Source: Schizochytrium sp. CCTCC M209059
Lineage: Eukaryota; Sar; Bigyra; Thraustochytrida; Thraustochytriidae
Direction of reading: 5' to 3'
Assembly (NCBI GenBank): GCA_000818945.1
Contig: KN805370.1
Location: 625,578-689,577 of the forward strand
Length of the DNA: 64,000 nt
The notes under the pieces are model-generated. The model saw only the letters and a list, made by a program, of their open reading frames with translations. It did not search any database and had not been told where the DNA came from. How positions within the stretch are numbered: the first letter of the stretch is position 1; the number at the start of each line of letters is the position of its first letter. The position numbers and the translations under genes were made by a program. Shown one piece after another: positions 41,109-51,463 of this stretch.

Positions 41109-44100
41109 TCATTGGCGCTGGTTGCGACGGTCACGCGCCTCACGCGCACGTCGACGCAGCTGCGCTGCGGTGCTGGCCCCCAGCTCGGCCACCATGCTCG
41201 AGAGCTCGGATGAGGGATCCTCCAAAAGCGTTGCCGGGTCCTCATACTCGAGGACAGACCCATTTCCCAAGACGAGAATGAAGTCATTCTCGATGACTGT
41301 CGCGAGACGATGCGCAATGGTTATAATTGTCGCGTCATGGAACGAGTCTCGAATTGTCGATTGGATCGCAGTGTCAGTCGCAAAGTCGACACTGCTTGTG
41401 GCTTCGTCGAGGAGAAGAATGCGTGCTTGCGACAGCACCGAGCGCACGAGGCAGAGCAGCTGGCGCTCGCCCTGCGAAAAGTTTTCTCCGTACTCTGCCA
41501 CTACGGCGTCGAGCCCACCCATTTCCCGCACTGAGCCACTCATGGCGCACTTTTCAAGAGCACTCCAAACTTGATTGTCGGAATAGCTTTCAAAGGGATC
41601 GAGATTTGAGCGCACAGTTCCAGAAAAGAGCACGGGGCTTTGAGGCACGATTGAAATTTTGGAGCGAAGCTCGTGCAAACCGATCTTCGACACGTCCACG
41701 CCGTCAATGGAGATCGGGCCTGGATCCTCGGGGTCTTCTTTCTCGGGCTCAATAAGACGAAGAAGTGCAGACAGAAATGAAGACTTGCCGGCGCCCGTGC
41801 GTCCTACAATGCCAACGCGCGATCCTCCAGAAATATGCAGGTCGACACCATTCAGAACAAGCGGTGTTTCCTTGCGATAGCGCGCGGAAAGGTTGGAAAT
41901 ATCCACCTCACCACGCGACGGCCACTCGGGTGGGGGCGGGTTAGTGCTTGTGAAGGAGGCCTCCTGATCAATTTTCGAGGAATAGTGCAAAATGCGCTCA
42001 ACACAGTTCATGCCAGTCTCAAGCTCTGTAAAGGAGCGCACCGTGTTGGTGAGAAGTGTGGTGGCGGTCATGGCAAAGCTCAACGAAAGACCCGCGATAC
42101 CTGCAGAGAGAGCGCCTTGCGAAGCGCTATAGATGGCGAAAACGCCGGCGAGAAGTGTGATCGACGCGCCGAGCATTTCCAGACGCACAGATAGCCAGCG
42201 CTCACAGGATTTAAGAGTGTACCAGAACTTGAGATTGTGGTCTACCTTGGTCTCGTTCTCATGCACGAAGCGAGTGGCAAAGTTAAAAGCACGAATCGTT
42301 GAAAGCCCCCCCAGGGTCTCCGAGAAATGAGCGTACATTGGGGACCGCGAGATCGACTCGAGGCGCTTCATGTCCCGCGCAACCGGCCTGTAGCGTTGCA
42401 TGACTACCAAATAAATAATCAAAAGAAATGGGATTGCCGCGAAAAAGAGTGGGGTCGATGCGCCGACCGTCGCAAGCGATGCCAAGACCGAAAAGGCCAT
42501 CAGCAAGAAAAAACTGATGGCCATAGGGAGCTGCGAGTCGGCCAAGTAAAGGTCTTTACTGAAGCGGTTCAAAACGCGTCCAATCGGCGTCGTGTCGAAA
42601 AATTGCATGGGGGCGTGCATGATTGACGAAAGAAGATCCTTGTGCAGCTGGCGGGAGGCGCGTAGGGCTAGGTAAAACACAAGAATTGAACGAATGTACG
42701 AAAAGACCGCCAGCAAAACCGCGACGACGGCGTAACCAATGAGATAAAAGTTCAACGACCTGTTCTCGTAAGAAGTGTCTTCGGACCAGATGGAGATCCA
42801 CAATGAGTTTCCAACATTCATGAGCTGCCCGAGCAGACTGCCAAGAATGAGGAGTGCGAACAAGCATAGACCGCCACCTGCACGAATGTAGTTCCGATAC
42901 TGCGCGAATGACACCGCGCCCGCATTGCGTTCTTCCTCTTGCATGAGCTCGCCGCCCTTGTTGTCTTGCAAACCTTCATGGTTCTCGCCTCCGTTCCTCG
43001 AGCTGAGGGCACGTTCCGTAGGGTTCATTACACTGTCGTCATTGGTATCTTCCTCATCTTCATCGGTGCGATTGCTGTTTGTTCGGGCGCGATCATGTTC
43101 GGGATTCTCGTCGTCGCCTGCACCTCCGTTGTATTCGTTCATCAGCTTGGCAAAGTTGAGACCACTGCTGACGAGAGCGCTATAGCGGCCCTGCTCTACG
43201 ATGTGACCCGCAGAGTCTTCGGCAGAGTCAAGCACGACGATTTTGTCACAGGAAGGCAACACATTGAGCTGGTTGGTTACGAGAACGCGCGTGCGGTCGG
43301 CAAGGAGACCGATAATGCAGTCCTGAAAGAGCCTTCTGGCAACCTCGGGGTCGAGCGCGGAGAGCGGATCGTCGAGAATCACAATGTCATGTCTCGAGTA
43401 CGCCACGCGTGCCACGTTGACTCGCTGCTTTTGCCCGCCACTCAGGTTGATACCCCTCTCCCCAATGATGGTTTGATCACCGTCCGGAAGCACATCAAGG
43501 TCGTGATTCAGCTGACAAGCCCGAAGGACGTGGCGATACCGCTCCTCGTCATAGGCTTCTCCAAAGAGGATGTTTGCTCTGACACTGGCGTTAAAGATCC
43601 ATGCGCTCTGCGCAGCGTACGCCACGGACCCGGACAAATGCACGGCACCAAGTTGACAATGCATTTCGCCCAGCATGGCTGCAACGAGACTTGACTTGCC
43701 GCTGCCGACGGGTCCCACGACAGCAGTCAGTTTGCCTTGGTCAATCGCTAGATTGATGTCGCGCAGCGCCGGACGGTCGGCATGCTCTCCAAGGCCTGGT
43801 TGTTTCCAGAAGAAAACACCGTCTTGAACTTCAATGGCCGGACGCCCAGGGCCATATTCATCCTCCTCATCTTCGGCAAAGGTGTGATCGGCTGAACTTG
43901 CTCCTGACGCTGCTGCTGGCGCTGCTGCAATTTCTTCGAGGGCAAGGTACTTTGCAATTCGCCGGAAACTCACTTGCGCCTGTGCCAGGGCACTAAGAGC
44001 TTGCGGAAGCATCATAATGGAGAAGCGGAGCTGGGAGACAATATTAAGAGCGGTGAAGAGCGTTGCGGCGTCGACCGCGCCGTCAACTCGCACGGCGTAG

Positions 44101-45338
44101 GTGGAAATAGCGGCCAAACCCGTAAAGGCTGGCACAGCCATCATGTATGCGACACTAAAGGCCGCAATGAACATGACGGAGCGCAGCATTCGAATTTCCT
44201 TGATCCGGAACTCATTGACATAGTCCATATACTTGAGCTCCCACGCGGCCATTTTGATGCCGAGCATGCCTTGAAGAATCTCGTTGGTCAGCTTGACACG
44301 ACCATCCATGAACTTGACAATTTTCTTGTTGACTTGCAAAAGACGTCCATAGACGACAACCTGAATCGGAATGGCTACCAAGAGCACGCCTAAGCCCACA
44401 AAGGCGGGCCATCCAATGTAATAATAAAGCAGCGCGAGGTAGCCAGTGATTTGGTATGCAGAGTCCCACAACACATGTAACCCGGTGGCTACAAAGAGCT
44501 CGAGTTTCGTGGAGTCCAGCTGCATGAGATTGACGATCTCACCCATCGTCATGGATTGACGCGAGGAAGCGCTCAAGCGCAGCGATTTGCGGTACACTTC
44601 CGTCGTAAGGGCTGAACGGATCCGCCAGCCAGCCTTCCACACGTTGAAGAAGTATGCGTTCTCCAAAATTGTCTTGACTGCCATGGCGGCGGCAAGAGTA
44701 GCTGCCAGCAAGTAGCCTTGCCATAAGGGCATCTGGTCCGAGGTCCCGAGGTCCTGGATGAATGAGAGGACCGCGTTCAGAATGATGGGATTCAAGAACT
44801 GCACGCTCGTGTTGAAGAACTTGAAAATGCCGCCAACCTTGATGGGCCAGCTTGCCATGGCCCAGAGTCCTCCACGAAGTAAGCGCTTTGCCTCGCGTTC
44901 GTTGAGGCCATCTTCTGCCGTGCCATGTTCGGGACGAAGTTGAGCGCGTTTTCGCGCCCAGGCGCTGTCGAACTTTTCAGAAACCACAAAGGTCTCGTCA
45001 TTATGAGGGAGCTCCCAGATGTCGTCTTCTTCAAGCTCGAGGCCCTGCTCACGACGCTTCCGCGCAGCTACACTGAAAATCGAAGCCGTCCACAGGAAGA
45101 ATAACCTAGAGATGATGCCTGCGCCTTCTTCGGCAGACCGACGAGGTCCTAAGGAGTCTTTGGCTACCGAGGTTAGCTTGCGCATCTGGGCCTCGTTGGC
45201 ACTATCAAAGTTGGCTTCGAGGTCAATCTCTTCACCCTCTCCGTCGTCATACTCTGGATCAGCCTCGGGGCTGTCGCCTATGCCTGGCATCGCCGCCGGT
45301 GAAACCTCAAGTCGCGATACCTTGCGGCCCATCCTCAT
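41109..45338 (-). CDS. ABC transporter, subfamily C (MRP type), full length without TMD0
   Basis: The protein has 1409 residues from the ATG at 45338. The frame extends two codons upstream to a TTG. Order: cytosolic N-terminus, first membrane domain (about 130-430), NBD1 (Walker A GPVGSGKSS near 540, signature LSGGQKQR, Walker B VILDDPLSALD), a charged linker with Asn/Asp/Glu repeats, second membrane domain (about 850-1110), and NBD2 (Walker A GRTGAGKSS near 1177, signature FSQGERQ, Walker B LLLDEATSSVD, H-loop IAHR). NBD1 has Asp instead of the catalytic Glu after Walker B, as in all MRPs, and also has VTNQ where the H-loop His is expected. ATP is therefore probably hydrolysed mainly at the NBD2 composite site. 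MRPs export glutathione or other organic anion conjugates. Substrate and membrane are unknown. Confidence 0.95.
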   Translation of the reverse strand: MRMGRKVSRLEVSPAAMPGIGDSPEADPEYDDGEGEEIDLEANFDSANEAQMRKLTSVAKDSLGPRRSAEEGAGIISRLFFLWTASIFSVAARKRREQGLELEEDDIWELPHNDETFVVSEKFDSAWARKRAQLRPEHGTAEDGLNEREAKRLLRGGLWAMASWPIKVGGIFKFFNTSVQFLNPIILNAVLSFIQDLGTSDQMPLWQGYLLAATLAAAMAVKTILENAYFFNVWKAGWRIRSALTTEVYRKSLRLSASSRQSMTMGEIVNLMQLDSTKLELFVATGLHVLWDSAYQITGYLALLYYYIGWPAFVGLGVLLVAIPIQVVVYGRLLQVNKKIVKFMDGRVKLTNEILQGMLGIKMAAWELKYMDYVNEFRIKEIRMLRSVMFIAAFSVAYMMAVPAFTGLAAISTYAVRVDGAVDAATLFTALNIVSQLRFSIMMLPQALSALAQAQVSFRRIAKYLALEEIAAAPAAASGASSADHTFAEDEEDEYGPGRPAIEVQDGVFFWKQPGLGEHADRPALRDINLAIDQGKLTAVVGPVGSGKSSLVAAMLGEMHCQLGAVHLSGSVAYAAQSAWIFNASVRANILFGEAYDEERYRHVLRACQLNHDLDVLPDGDQTIIGERGINLSGGQKQRVNVARVAYSRHDIVILDDPLSALDPEVARRLFQDCIIGLLADRTRVLVTNQLNVLPSCDKIVVLDSAEDSAGHIVEQGRYSALVSSGLNFAKLMNEYNGGAGDDENPEHDRARTNSNRTDEDEEDTNDDSVMNPTERALSSRNGGENHEGLQDNKGGELMQEEERNAGAVSFAQYRNYIRAGGGLCLFALLILGSLLGQLMNVGNSLWISIWSEDTSYENRSLNFYLIGYAVVAVLLAVFSYIRSILVFYLALRASRQLHKDLLSSIMHAPMQFFDTTPIGRVLNRFSKDLYLADSQLPMAISFFLLMAFSVLASLATVGASTPLFFAAIPFLLIIYLVVMQRYRPVARDMKRLESISRSPMYAHFSETLGGLSTIRAFNFATRFVHENETKVDHNLKFWYTLKSCERWLSVRLEMLGASITLLAGVFAIYSASQGALSAGIAGLSLSFAMTATTLLTNTVRSFTELETGMNCVERILHYSSKIDQEASFTSTNPPPPEWPSRGEVDISNLSARYRKETPLVLNGVDLHISGGSRVGIVGRTGAGKSSFLSALLRLIEPEKEDPEDPGPISIDGVDVSKIGLHELRSKISIVPQSPVLFSGTVRSNLDPFESYSDNQVWSALEKCAMSGSVREMGGLDAVVAEYGENFSQGERQLLCLVRSVLSQARILLLDEATSSVDFATDTAIQSTIRDSFHDATIITIAHRLATVIENDFILVLGNGSVLEYEDPATLLEDPSSELSSMVAELGASTAAQLRRRAREARDRRNQRQ

Positions 45339-45416
45339 AAGCAAGGGTTACGTGCTCCGTTTTCCCCGCGTGTGTACGTTCTTCCCTCGTTTTCCTTTCC
45401 CTGCCTTGCGTTGTCT

Positions 45417-45510
45417 TGCGTTGCGTTGCGTTGCGTTGCCTTGCCTTGCCTTGCCTTGCCTTGCCTTGCCTTGCCTTGCCCTGCCTTGCGTTGCCTTGCC
45501 TTGCCTTGCC
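45417..45510. repeat. TTGCC (CCTTG) pentanucleotide microsatellite
   Basis: An almost pure run of TTGCC units with a few TTGCG variants, 80 bp upstream of the ABC transporter start. Frames through it give Leu-Pro-Cys peptide repeats that are not real proteins. Confidence 0.92.
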
Positions 45511-45770
45511 TGCTTTCTATCCTCGTCTCATCAGTTGCGAGTCTGCTGCCGGCGCTTCGGCGCTCCGGCGCTCCGGCCGCACGACACAATTTGTCTCACT
45601 CAGCCCGAAACAAACCAACCACGCCACTGTGCTTTCTTCCCCCTCCCCTCTCCTGTCCCAAGAACACCGAAGAAAGCCTCGTACTGCACGCGCTGCGCGC
45701 GTGCAGTGCACACCTTTTCTGGATCACACGAATGACCAACTACCGTGTACTACGGCAATGAAAGACCAAG

Positions 45771-45832
45771 TGAACAAATGAACTTCAGGTGAACAAATGA
45801 ACTTCAGGTGAACAAATGAACTTTAAATGAAC
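45771..45832. repeat. 19 bp tandem repeat
   Basis: The unit GTGAACAAATGAACTTCAG is present about three times, the last copy diverging to TTTAAATGAACAAACG. It is AT-richer than its surroundings. Confidence 0.85.
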
Positions 45833-46208
45833 AAACGAACGAACGAGAGACCCGAAGCGAACATCGTACTTCGAATGACGTGGTTTCTGTCTCTCCTTGC
45901 AAGCGCATCTCCTGTTTGGCCATTTCCGGCAGCGTGAAGTTTAGCGTGGCGCTTCTCGCTGCAGCTGCAGCTCCAGCTCCAGCTTCCCGAGGAGGTAAAG
46001 TTCCTCCATCCCCTTGTGCAAACAAGGGACGCGGGTTTGCGCACATCCGGCGACCCGTTAGTTGATTGCAAAAAGTGCTCGCATATGCTGCTGCCGGCTG
46101 CATATGCCAGTCTCCTCGTCGCGATGGGTCGACAGCGGCAGAATAGAATGCCTGCACCACTCGTCTTAGAGGACGACGAAGAGACCTCGACGCGAGAGAG
46201 CAGAGCAT
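45804..46208 (-). CDS. possible small protein with mitochondrial-type leader
   Basis: A 134-codon minus-strand frame starts with an ATG at 46208. Its first 30 residues (MLCSLASRSLRRPLRRVVQAF onward) are Arg/Ser/Leu-rich and free of acids, like a mitochondrial presequence. Residues 87-118 (SATLNFTLPEMAKQEMRLQG and on) look like ordinary protein. The end runs into the 19 bp repeat, so if real the last part is probably an intron or UTR; a GTACGA donor-like site lies at about 45867-45872. I recognise no family, and the opposite strand also has an open frame here. Confidence 0.2.
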   Translation of the reverse strand: MLCSLASRSLRRPLRRVVQAFYSAAVDPSRRGDWHMQPAAAYASTFCNQLTGRRMCANPRPLFAQGDGGTLPPREAGAGAAAAARSATLNFTLPEMAKQEMRLQGETETTSFEVRCSLRVSRSFVCSFKVHLFT

Positions 46209-46602
46209 TCGAGCACGTGATGCGCACGGTTTTTTTGCGCAGATCTCACCCGATTCGTCCCGTTGGAGACACGCAGGTTGTCGTCGAGGTCCTTGGGGAT
46301 CGGAGCAGGGGATCGCGCGACGGTCATGTGCATGTACAACTCCAGGCAGCGAGCCAGCGAGACCAGATTTATCCTCATGTCATTGCACATGCCACGCTCG
46401 TGCAGTATTGTAAACCAGTGTTGACTTTACATGGTCAACAGTGCTCGCTCGCAGAGTCTCGCCGCGCCGGAGCCTACGAGCAAACCGAGACGCCTTGCGC
46501 GTGGCGGCGGCAGCGGGCGCGGCGGCGGAAAGAGGCGGCGGCGGCGGCGGCGGCGGCAGGCACGGCTGCGCGCAGCGTGAGGCAAACGTAAAGTTGGCGC
46601 GA

Positions 46603-49600
46603 ATGCCGCGTCAGGGGCGGCGGCGGCAGCGGCGGCGGACGCTAGACTCGCTCGTCTCGCTGGCGCTCGTCCTCGCTCTCGTCGCGCTCGTGGGCTGCGC
46701 AGAGCCTGCTGGAGCGAGCGCCGCTGCCTCCGTTTCGGTAGGGGCGCCGCCCGAGGCGCATGGGGATGCCGGACTCGACGAGGGTCTTGCGCAAGCTGCA
46801 CAGTCCGAGACGGCGAGTGGAATCCGGCGCGACCACGCTGGCAAAGAAGATGAGGGCCACCTGGCACAAGGCGTCACAGACCACCTTGGCGCAGCGACAG
46901 AAACACTGACGCCGACGCCGACAACGACAACGACAACATTTTCCGAATCGTATGTTGGTCTCGAACCTCTCTTTGCCGCTGAAGCCAGAATGCAGCAAAG
47001 GCATTGGGAGCAAGTCAACTCGATGTGTGCACTTCCAGCTCGCGATCTGCACCGTAATGTTGTTGCCGCGATGCCGACTGCAGAGGCAACGGCTTCGACA
47101 ATGGCGCCGACAACGTCATCTTCGGGACCCGGATCAACCGCAGATACACCCCGAGAGAAGAAACGCGAGCCCCTGCACGTGCTATCCCCGGACGAATTCA
47201 AGAAAAAGGTCCTTGGCAACCAGACGAATCGCAGCGTTTATGCGGCATCAGATGAACCTAGTAGCGGCGGCGTAGAGACCAACGAAGCTCGTGACAGCCA
47301 CGCAAACTCTGCGCATGCACAGAATGATCGCCATGACGAATTCAACAAAGTTCAAGAGAGCACGGGTTCGGGCTCTTTGGGCAATGGAGCAGCATCATCT
47401 GCTGCACAAGGAGGACATGGTCACAAAGGTACTTCAACTGCAAATTCAGAGGACTCAAGATCGGGGAACCATTCGAGCGAAGACGTCTCTCGCGGAGCAG
47501 CAAGTTCCCCGCATGACCTGGACGGACGTCAAGAGCAGACGCAATCTAGTAATGGAGATCACGGACACACACTTGATGGCCAGGAAGGGAATGTTGGAAC
47601 AACCTCTCAAAGCGCCGGTCGACCTTCTGAAAAGGACACTCGCGATGGAAAGGAAGGAGCGCAAGAAAACTTGCACGAGGAAGAATTTGAAGATCAAAGC
47701 CACCGTCCCGATCAGCCAAAGAACGATGCGGATGAACAAAAAAGTCAAGGGCAAGCGTCGCTGGAACAGGGGACGCCAAACGGGTCATCTTCGAGGCCAG
47801 GCGTATCGTCTAGCGTCACTCCTCCGGTGCTTGAGGCGGATCTTGCGCGTAGAAGACAACATGTGGAGGAGGCCATTGCCCAGGCGCGCGAGGAACGCGC
47901 TGTGGAAAAGGCCATTCTTCAAGCCATCGAAGATGAGTCCTTTTCAGACCCAGAGAACGCGGATCGTTTGGCAAACGAAGCCTCGTTTGACGAAGACTCT
48001 GATGTTGACGACTTTATCGACCATCAGGAAGAGGGAAACAGATTCAATTATGCGTCGCTCGACGCAGGTGCGATCATTCTCGGGTCAAACAAAGGAATGA
48101 AGGGGTCTTCATCTCTGCTCGTGGATGACCGTGACAAGTATGCGCTATCCCCCTGTGAAGAGAACAAGTGGGTCACCATTGGTCTCAGCGAGGAAATCGA
48201 GCCCGACGTCATTGAGTTGGCGAACTGGGAGCGGTACTCTTCCACGCTTCGCAAGTTCCAGGTTCTCGGTGCCAGCAAGTACCCTCAGTCAGAATGGATC
48301 TTACTGGGTGAGTACGAAGCGGCACCTTCGCCGCGCATTGGCGTGCAGACCTTTCACATTCAGAATCCAGCGTGGGTTCGCTACATCAAGTTCCGCTTTC
48401 TCACCCATTACGACGATGAATTCTACTGTACATTGACGGAGGTGCGCGTCTTTGGGTCGACCGACAAGTTTGAAAAGATTCACATTGACTTTGACCGCAA
48501 AACAAACGAAGTCGAACGACTCAAGGAGACCATTGGAAAGGCAGTTGTTACTTCCGGCGGAGTCGACGCCGTTCTAGGGGACGGAAGTGCCCTTGCGGGC
48601 ACCGAAGGTGCCATTCATGGCGACTCCATCGAAGGCGTTGCTACGCCTGGCGGGCCTGACAACGGTCTGGATCCGTCTATCGTGGACCGCTCCGCCGGCG
48701 ACACGGTCGGATCTTCCGGAAGCGGTATGGGGGTTGATGCGTCTGGCGCAGAGCACACGCGCCAAGATGCCTCCGCAGTACCTCCTTCTCCTGCAACAGA
48801 CCGCCCTTCAGCAGGTCAAGGTTCTGGTACAGGCTCGGACGCAGCGAGCGGTTCGCCTTCGTCTGCATCTTCGCCTTCATCTGCGCCCGCTCCAAGGACG
48901 CCAGGGCCATTTCCTAATTCAGATCCATCGTCTGGGCCAGAAGCATCCGCTTCGTCAAACACGGGGTCGACTTTGGGAGGTCAAACAGACGGAAAAGAGG
49001 ATGCTGACGCCGCGAGTAGCGGTCGAGGTGCAGATGCAGACAAGCATCGCGTCGGCGCAGACGAGTCCCCGGGGCAATCGCCACGATTTCCAAACGGTAT
49101 CCTCTTGTCAGCAACACAGGCGCCCGAAAGCACAGTGTTCTCGAGCGAATCCAGTGAAGATGTTGTCGCGGCAGCCGGTGTCATCTTGCAGCCAGCGCTA
49201 TTGGACCTTCGCGTGGTTCCTGAAGCCGACGCGTGTGCGCAGGGCGAGCAGGAGGTGCCTCGACTGGATGACGGTGCAGAGGCTGCCGCGCCTGTTCTTT
49301 GCGCAACGTATGCTCTGCTTGATGACGTAGACTTGGCGGAAGCAAAGGATTCGTCAGAAGCGCAAGAGGCCATCGTCGAGGTTCTCATCCTCAATGGCAA
49401 GGGCGCGAACGAAGGTGCGCACGATGTGTGGACGGCGTGCCCCGAGCTATTCGAGCTCGTTGGCAGTTTGAATGCTTCCGCTGACGCTGACAGCTTATCC
49501 GGGATCACGACAGACATGACGGAGGACTCGGCGGGAGGAGAAGTCCGGAGCGAAGGGGCCGCGGCTGAGCCTGCAGCAGACGTTTTTGCGTGCACGTACC

Positions 49601-50487
49601 GCGCTCCGCTGACAGCGGACGCCAAGCGTTTAGGCTTTCTGACCCTTCGAAGTCAGACGAACACTTCGACCGCTCAGTGTGCCGACGTCCCTCGACTTGG
49701 CTTTTCGATTTGCGCGGGGCCGCATATGGAAACGTACGCGCCGCTCGTGCCATCTGATTCCCACTTGGATGGTTATGTAGAAGAAGGATCCGCGTTCCGC
49801 GAGAGTGCTCAGGACGAAGAGGTGGACAATCTCAATGAAAGAGAGGCCCTTTCGTCCCAGGAGACCGATACGGCCGGCAGTGGGGAGGCCCCAGGAGATA
49901 ACACTGCGGGTCAAGGGAATGGTGCGCCGCGTGCTCCTGCCATAGCCTCGAACGGGCGCATTTTGTCGGACGCATCTGCAAGTGCGAATGGAGCGGGGGG
50001 AAGTCCGTCGCGAATTCGGACGGGCCCCGCGTCAACAAACTCTTTGGAAAGCATCTTCAAATCGCTCACAGACAAGATCATGGATCTGGAAATCGACCAG
50101 TCGCTCTTTAAAAAGTACTTGGAGGAAATCAACAGCAAGTACGCGTCAGCGATTCGCGAGCTGCAGCAGGACCTCGAGCACTCGGACAAGATACAGGGCG
50201 ATTTGGAGGTGGCGTTAGGAAACCTCAATGAGATCGTTGCCCGAATCGATCAGGACGCAGGTCTTGCGCGGGCAGGGGCCCAGGACCAGCATGCGTCGCT
50301 CCGTTCGCTCGAGGACGAAGTCCGCAGGCTGCGCTCGCAGAACATTGTCCTGGAGTCTACGCTCGAGGACGCCATTCTGGCCTCCTTCGTCATGGCCGCC
50401 TTTTCTGCAGTCACCGCGGTCGCCGTCTGCCTGCGTCTCTTCTGCTTTTCAGAAGCGACGGTTGTGTACCAATATTTAGACAATTGA
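46603..50487 (+). CDS. mid-SUN domain membrane protein (SUCO/Slp1 type)
   Basis: The protein has 1294 residues from the ATG at 46603, which is followed by a basic leader and a hydrophobic signal sequence (about 14-35). The frame also extends upstream to a GTG. A long disordered Ser/Glu/Gly region leads to a helix rich in Arg/Glu/Ala. The SUN domain is at about 487-617: DAGAIILGSN, the SPCEENKW loop, ELANWERYSS, FHIQNPAWVRYIKFRF, and a Cys in EFYCTLTEV. A second Cys-bearing lumenal region (about 860-1050) is not recognised. Coiled coil spans about 1145-1250, with a membrane segment at about 1258-1283. A mid-protein SUN domain with a C-terminal anchor is the SUCO/Slp1 arrangement, not the LINC-complex one. 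Slp1 in yeast stabilises ER membrane proteins with Emp65. Confidence 0.9.
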   Translation: MPRQGRRRQRRRTLDSLVSLALVLALVALVGCAEPAGASAAASVSVGAPPEAHGDAGLDEGLAQAAQSETASGIRRDHAGKEDEGHLAQGVTDHLGAATETLTPTPTTTTTTFSESYVGLEPLFAAEARMQQRHWEQVNSMCALPARDLHRNVVAAMPTAEATASTMAPTTSSSGPGSTADTPREKKREPLHVLSPDEFKKKVLGNQTNRSVYAASDEPSSGGVETNEARDSHANSAHAQNDRHDEFNKVQESTGSGSLGNGAASSAAQGGHGHKGTSTANSEDSRSGNHSSEDVSRGAASSPHDLDGRQEQTQSSNGDHGHTLDGQEGNVGTTSQSAGRPSEKDTRDGKEGAQENLHEEEFEDQSHRPDQPKNDADEQKSQGQASLEQGTPNGSSSRPGVSSSVTPPVLEADLARRRQHVEEAIAQAREERAVEKAILQAIEDESFSDPENADRLANEASFDEDSDVDDFIDHQEEGNRFNYASLDAGAIILGSNKGMKGSSSLLVDDRDKYALSPCEENKWVTIGLSEEIEPDVIELANWERYSSTLRKFQVLGASKYPQSEWILLGEYEAAPSPRIGVQTFHIQNPAWVRYIKFRFLTHYDDEFYCTLTEVRVFGSTDKFEKIHIDFDRKTNEVERLKETIGKAVVTSGGVDAVLGDGSALAGTEGAIHGDSIEGVATPGGPDNGLDPSIVDRSAGDTVGSSGSGMGVDASGAEHTRQDASAVPPSPATDRPSAGQGSGTGSDAASGSPSSASSPSSAPAPRTPGPFPNSDPSSGPEASASSNTGSTLGGQTDGKEDADAASSGRGADADKHRVGADESPGQSPRFPNGILLSATQAPESTVFSSESSEDVVAAAGVILQPALLDLRVVPEADACAQGEQEVPRLDDGAEAAAPVLCATYALLDDVDLAEAKDSSEAQEAIVEVLILNGKGANEGAHDVWTACPELFELVGSLNASADADSLSGITTDMTEDSAGGEVRSEGAAAEPAADVFACTYRAPLTADAKRLGFLTLRSQTNTSTAQCADVPRLGFSICAGPHMETYAPLVPSDSHLDGYVEEGSAFRESAQDEEVDNLNEREALSSQETDTAGSGEAPGDNTAGQGNGAPRAPAIASNGRILSDASASANGAGGSPSRIRTGPASTNSLESIFKSLTDKIMDLEIDQSLFKKYLEEINSKYASAIRELQQDLEHSDKIQGDLEVALGNLNEIVARIDQDAGLARAGAQDQHASLRSLEDEVRRLRSQNIVLESTLEDAILASFVMAAFSAVTAVAVCLRLFCFSEATVVYQYLDN

Positions 50488-51316
50488 TCATTCACCTTTT
50501 TCGATTTCACCTTACGAGGCTCGTTGTCCACGGGCGACAGACATCTCAGGGGGGGAGGGGGCGCGATGGCAATCGCTTTCTCCCAGCGTGCACCGCACAA
50601 CACCCAGCGTCCACGTGCGTCGCATCTCTTTCCCCCGTCCGCGCCAGTCTAAACTTTGCCCTAGGTCTGCTCCGTGCTCTGGAGAACACACACTAACGCG
50701 TGTTCTATCAAGCTGACCGCGAGCTCGCAGTCTCGTTCGTCTCCGTGGCCGCCACCTGTGGAAAGCAAGCATCACCACACCACCCGCCGGACGACCAAGC
50801 TCGCGCAAGCTGGCAGGCTGGAAGGCAGGCAGACCGCGGCGCGCGCAGGCCTCCGGTGGCAGCCCGGCCCTCTGCCCTTCCCGCGTCGCGCGTCGCCCGT
50901 GCAAGCGGCTCCGACCTGCCCTTGGAGTTGGCGCCGCCTCTTGGCGCCTCTTGCGGGTTCGACCTGCCTGCACCCAGCGCGCGCGGGACAGCACAGAATT
51001 ACATACGCACAGTACATACACACACACACTCGCGCGCGCGCGTCGTGCAGCGTCCGCGTCCGCGCCTCCGCTCCTCGCTCGCCCCCGCGCCCTCGCCGCG
51101 CCGCCTTGACGCGGCTCGCTGCGCCTGGCGCCGCGCTGCGTGCGCGCATGCCCGCCCGCCCGCCCGAGTAGCTCGGTGCGCGGCTCCGGGCTCTCTTTCC
51201 TTTTCTCCTCCGACACTTGAGGGGCGCGTGCGCGGCGGGGCTTTCGCGTCCAAAGCTCGTTGGGCGGGCGGCGGCTGCTGCGTGTTGGTTGGCTGGCTGT
51301 TGCGTGCTGGCTGGTC

Positions 51317-51318
<2 letters not shown>

Positions 51319-51383
<65 letters not shown>
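51319..51383. repeat. TG dinucleotide microsatellite
   Basis: A TG run interrupted once by a C, about 280 bp upstream of the flavin monooxygenase start. Confidence 0.92.
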
Positions 51384-51386
<3 letters not shown>

Positions 51387-51463
51387 GTTCGAAGAGCCTT
51401 GCGGGGAGTGGAACCCGCAGCGCAGGGGCCGCGAGGAGGACCGCGGCCCAGGCGATCTTGTCT

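Larger units (their letters stand above)
45339..46602. other. repeat-bearing divergent intergenic region
   Basis: This lies between the ABC transporter (-) and the SUN protein (+). It holds the TTGCC run, the 19 bp repeat, and a possible small minus-strand frame at 45804-46208 described separately. A GGC trinucleotide-rich stretch at 46520-46556 lies just before the SUN start. Confidence 0.5.

Noticed and set aside
45335..45781. Frames giving Leu-Pro-Cys or Gly-Lys-Ala-Arg-Gln repeat peptides
   Set aside because: They are translations of the TTGCC pentanucleotide run.
46166..46390. An LSm/Sm-like small protein in the spacer before the SUN gene
   Set aside because: I looked for the Sm1 and Sm2 motifs on both strands and could not assemble them in any frame or splice combination.
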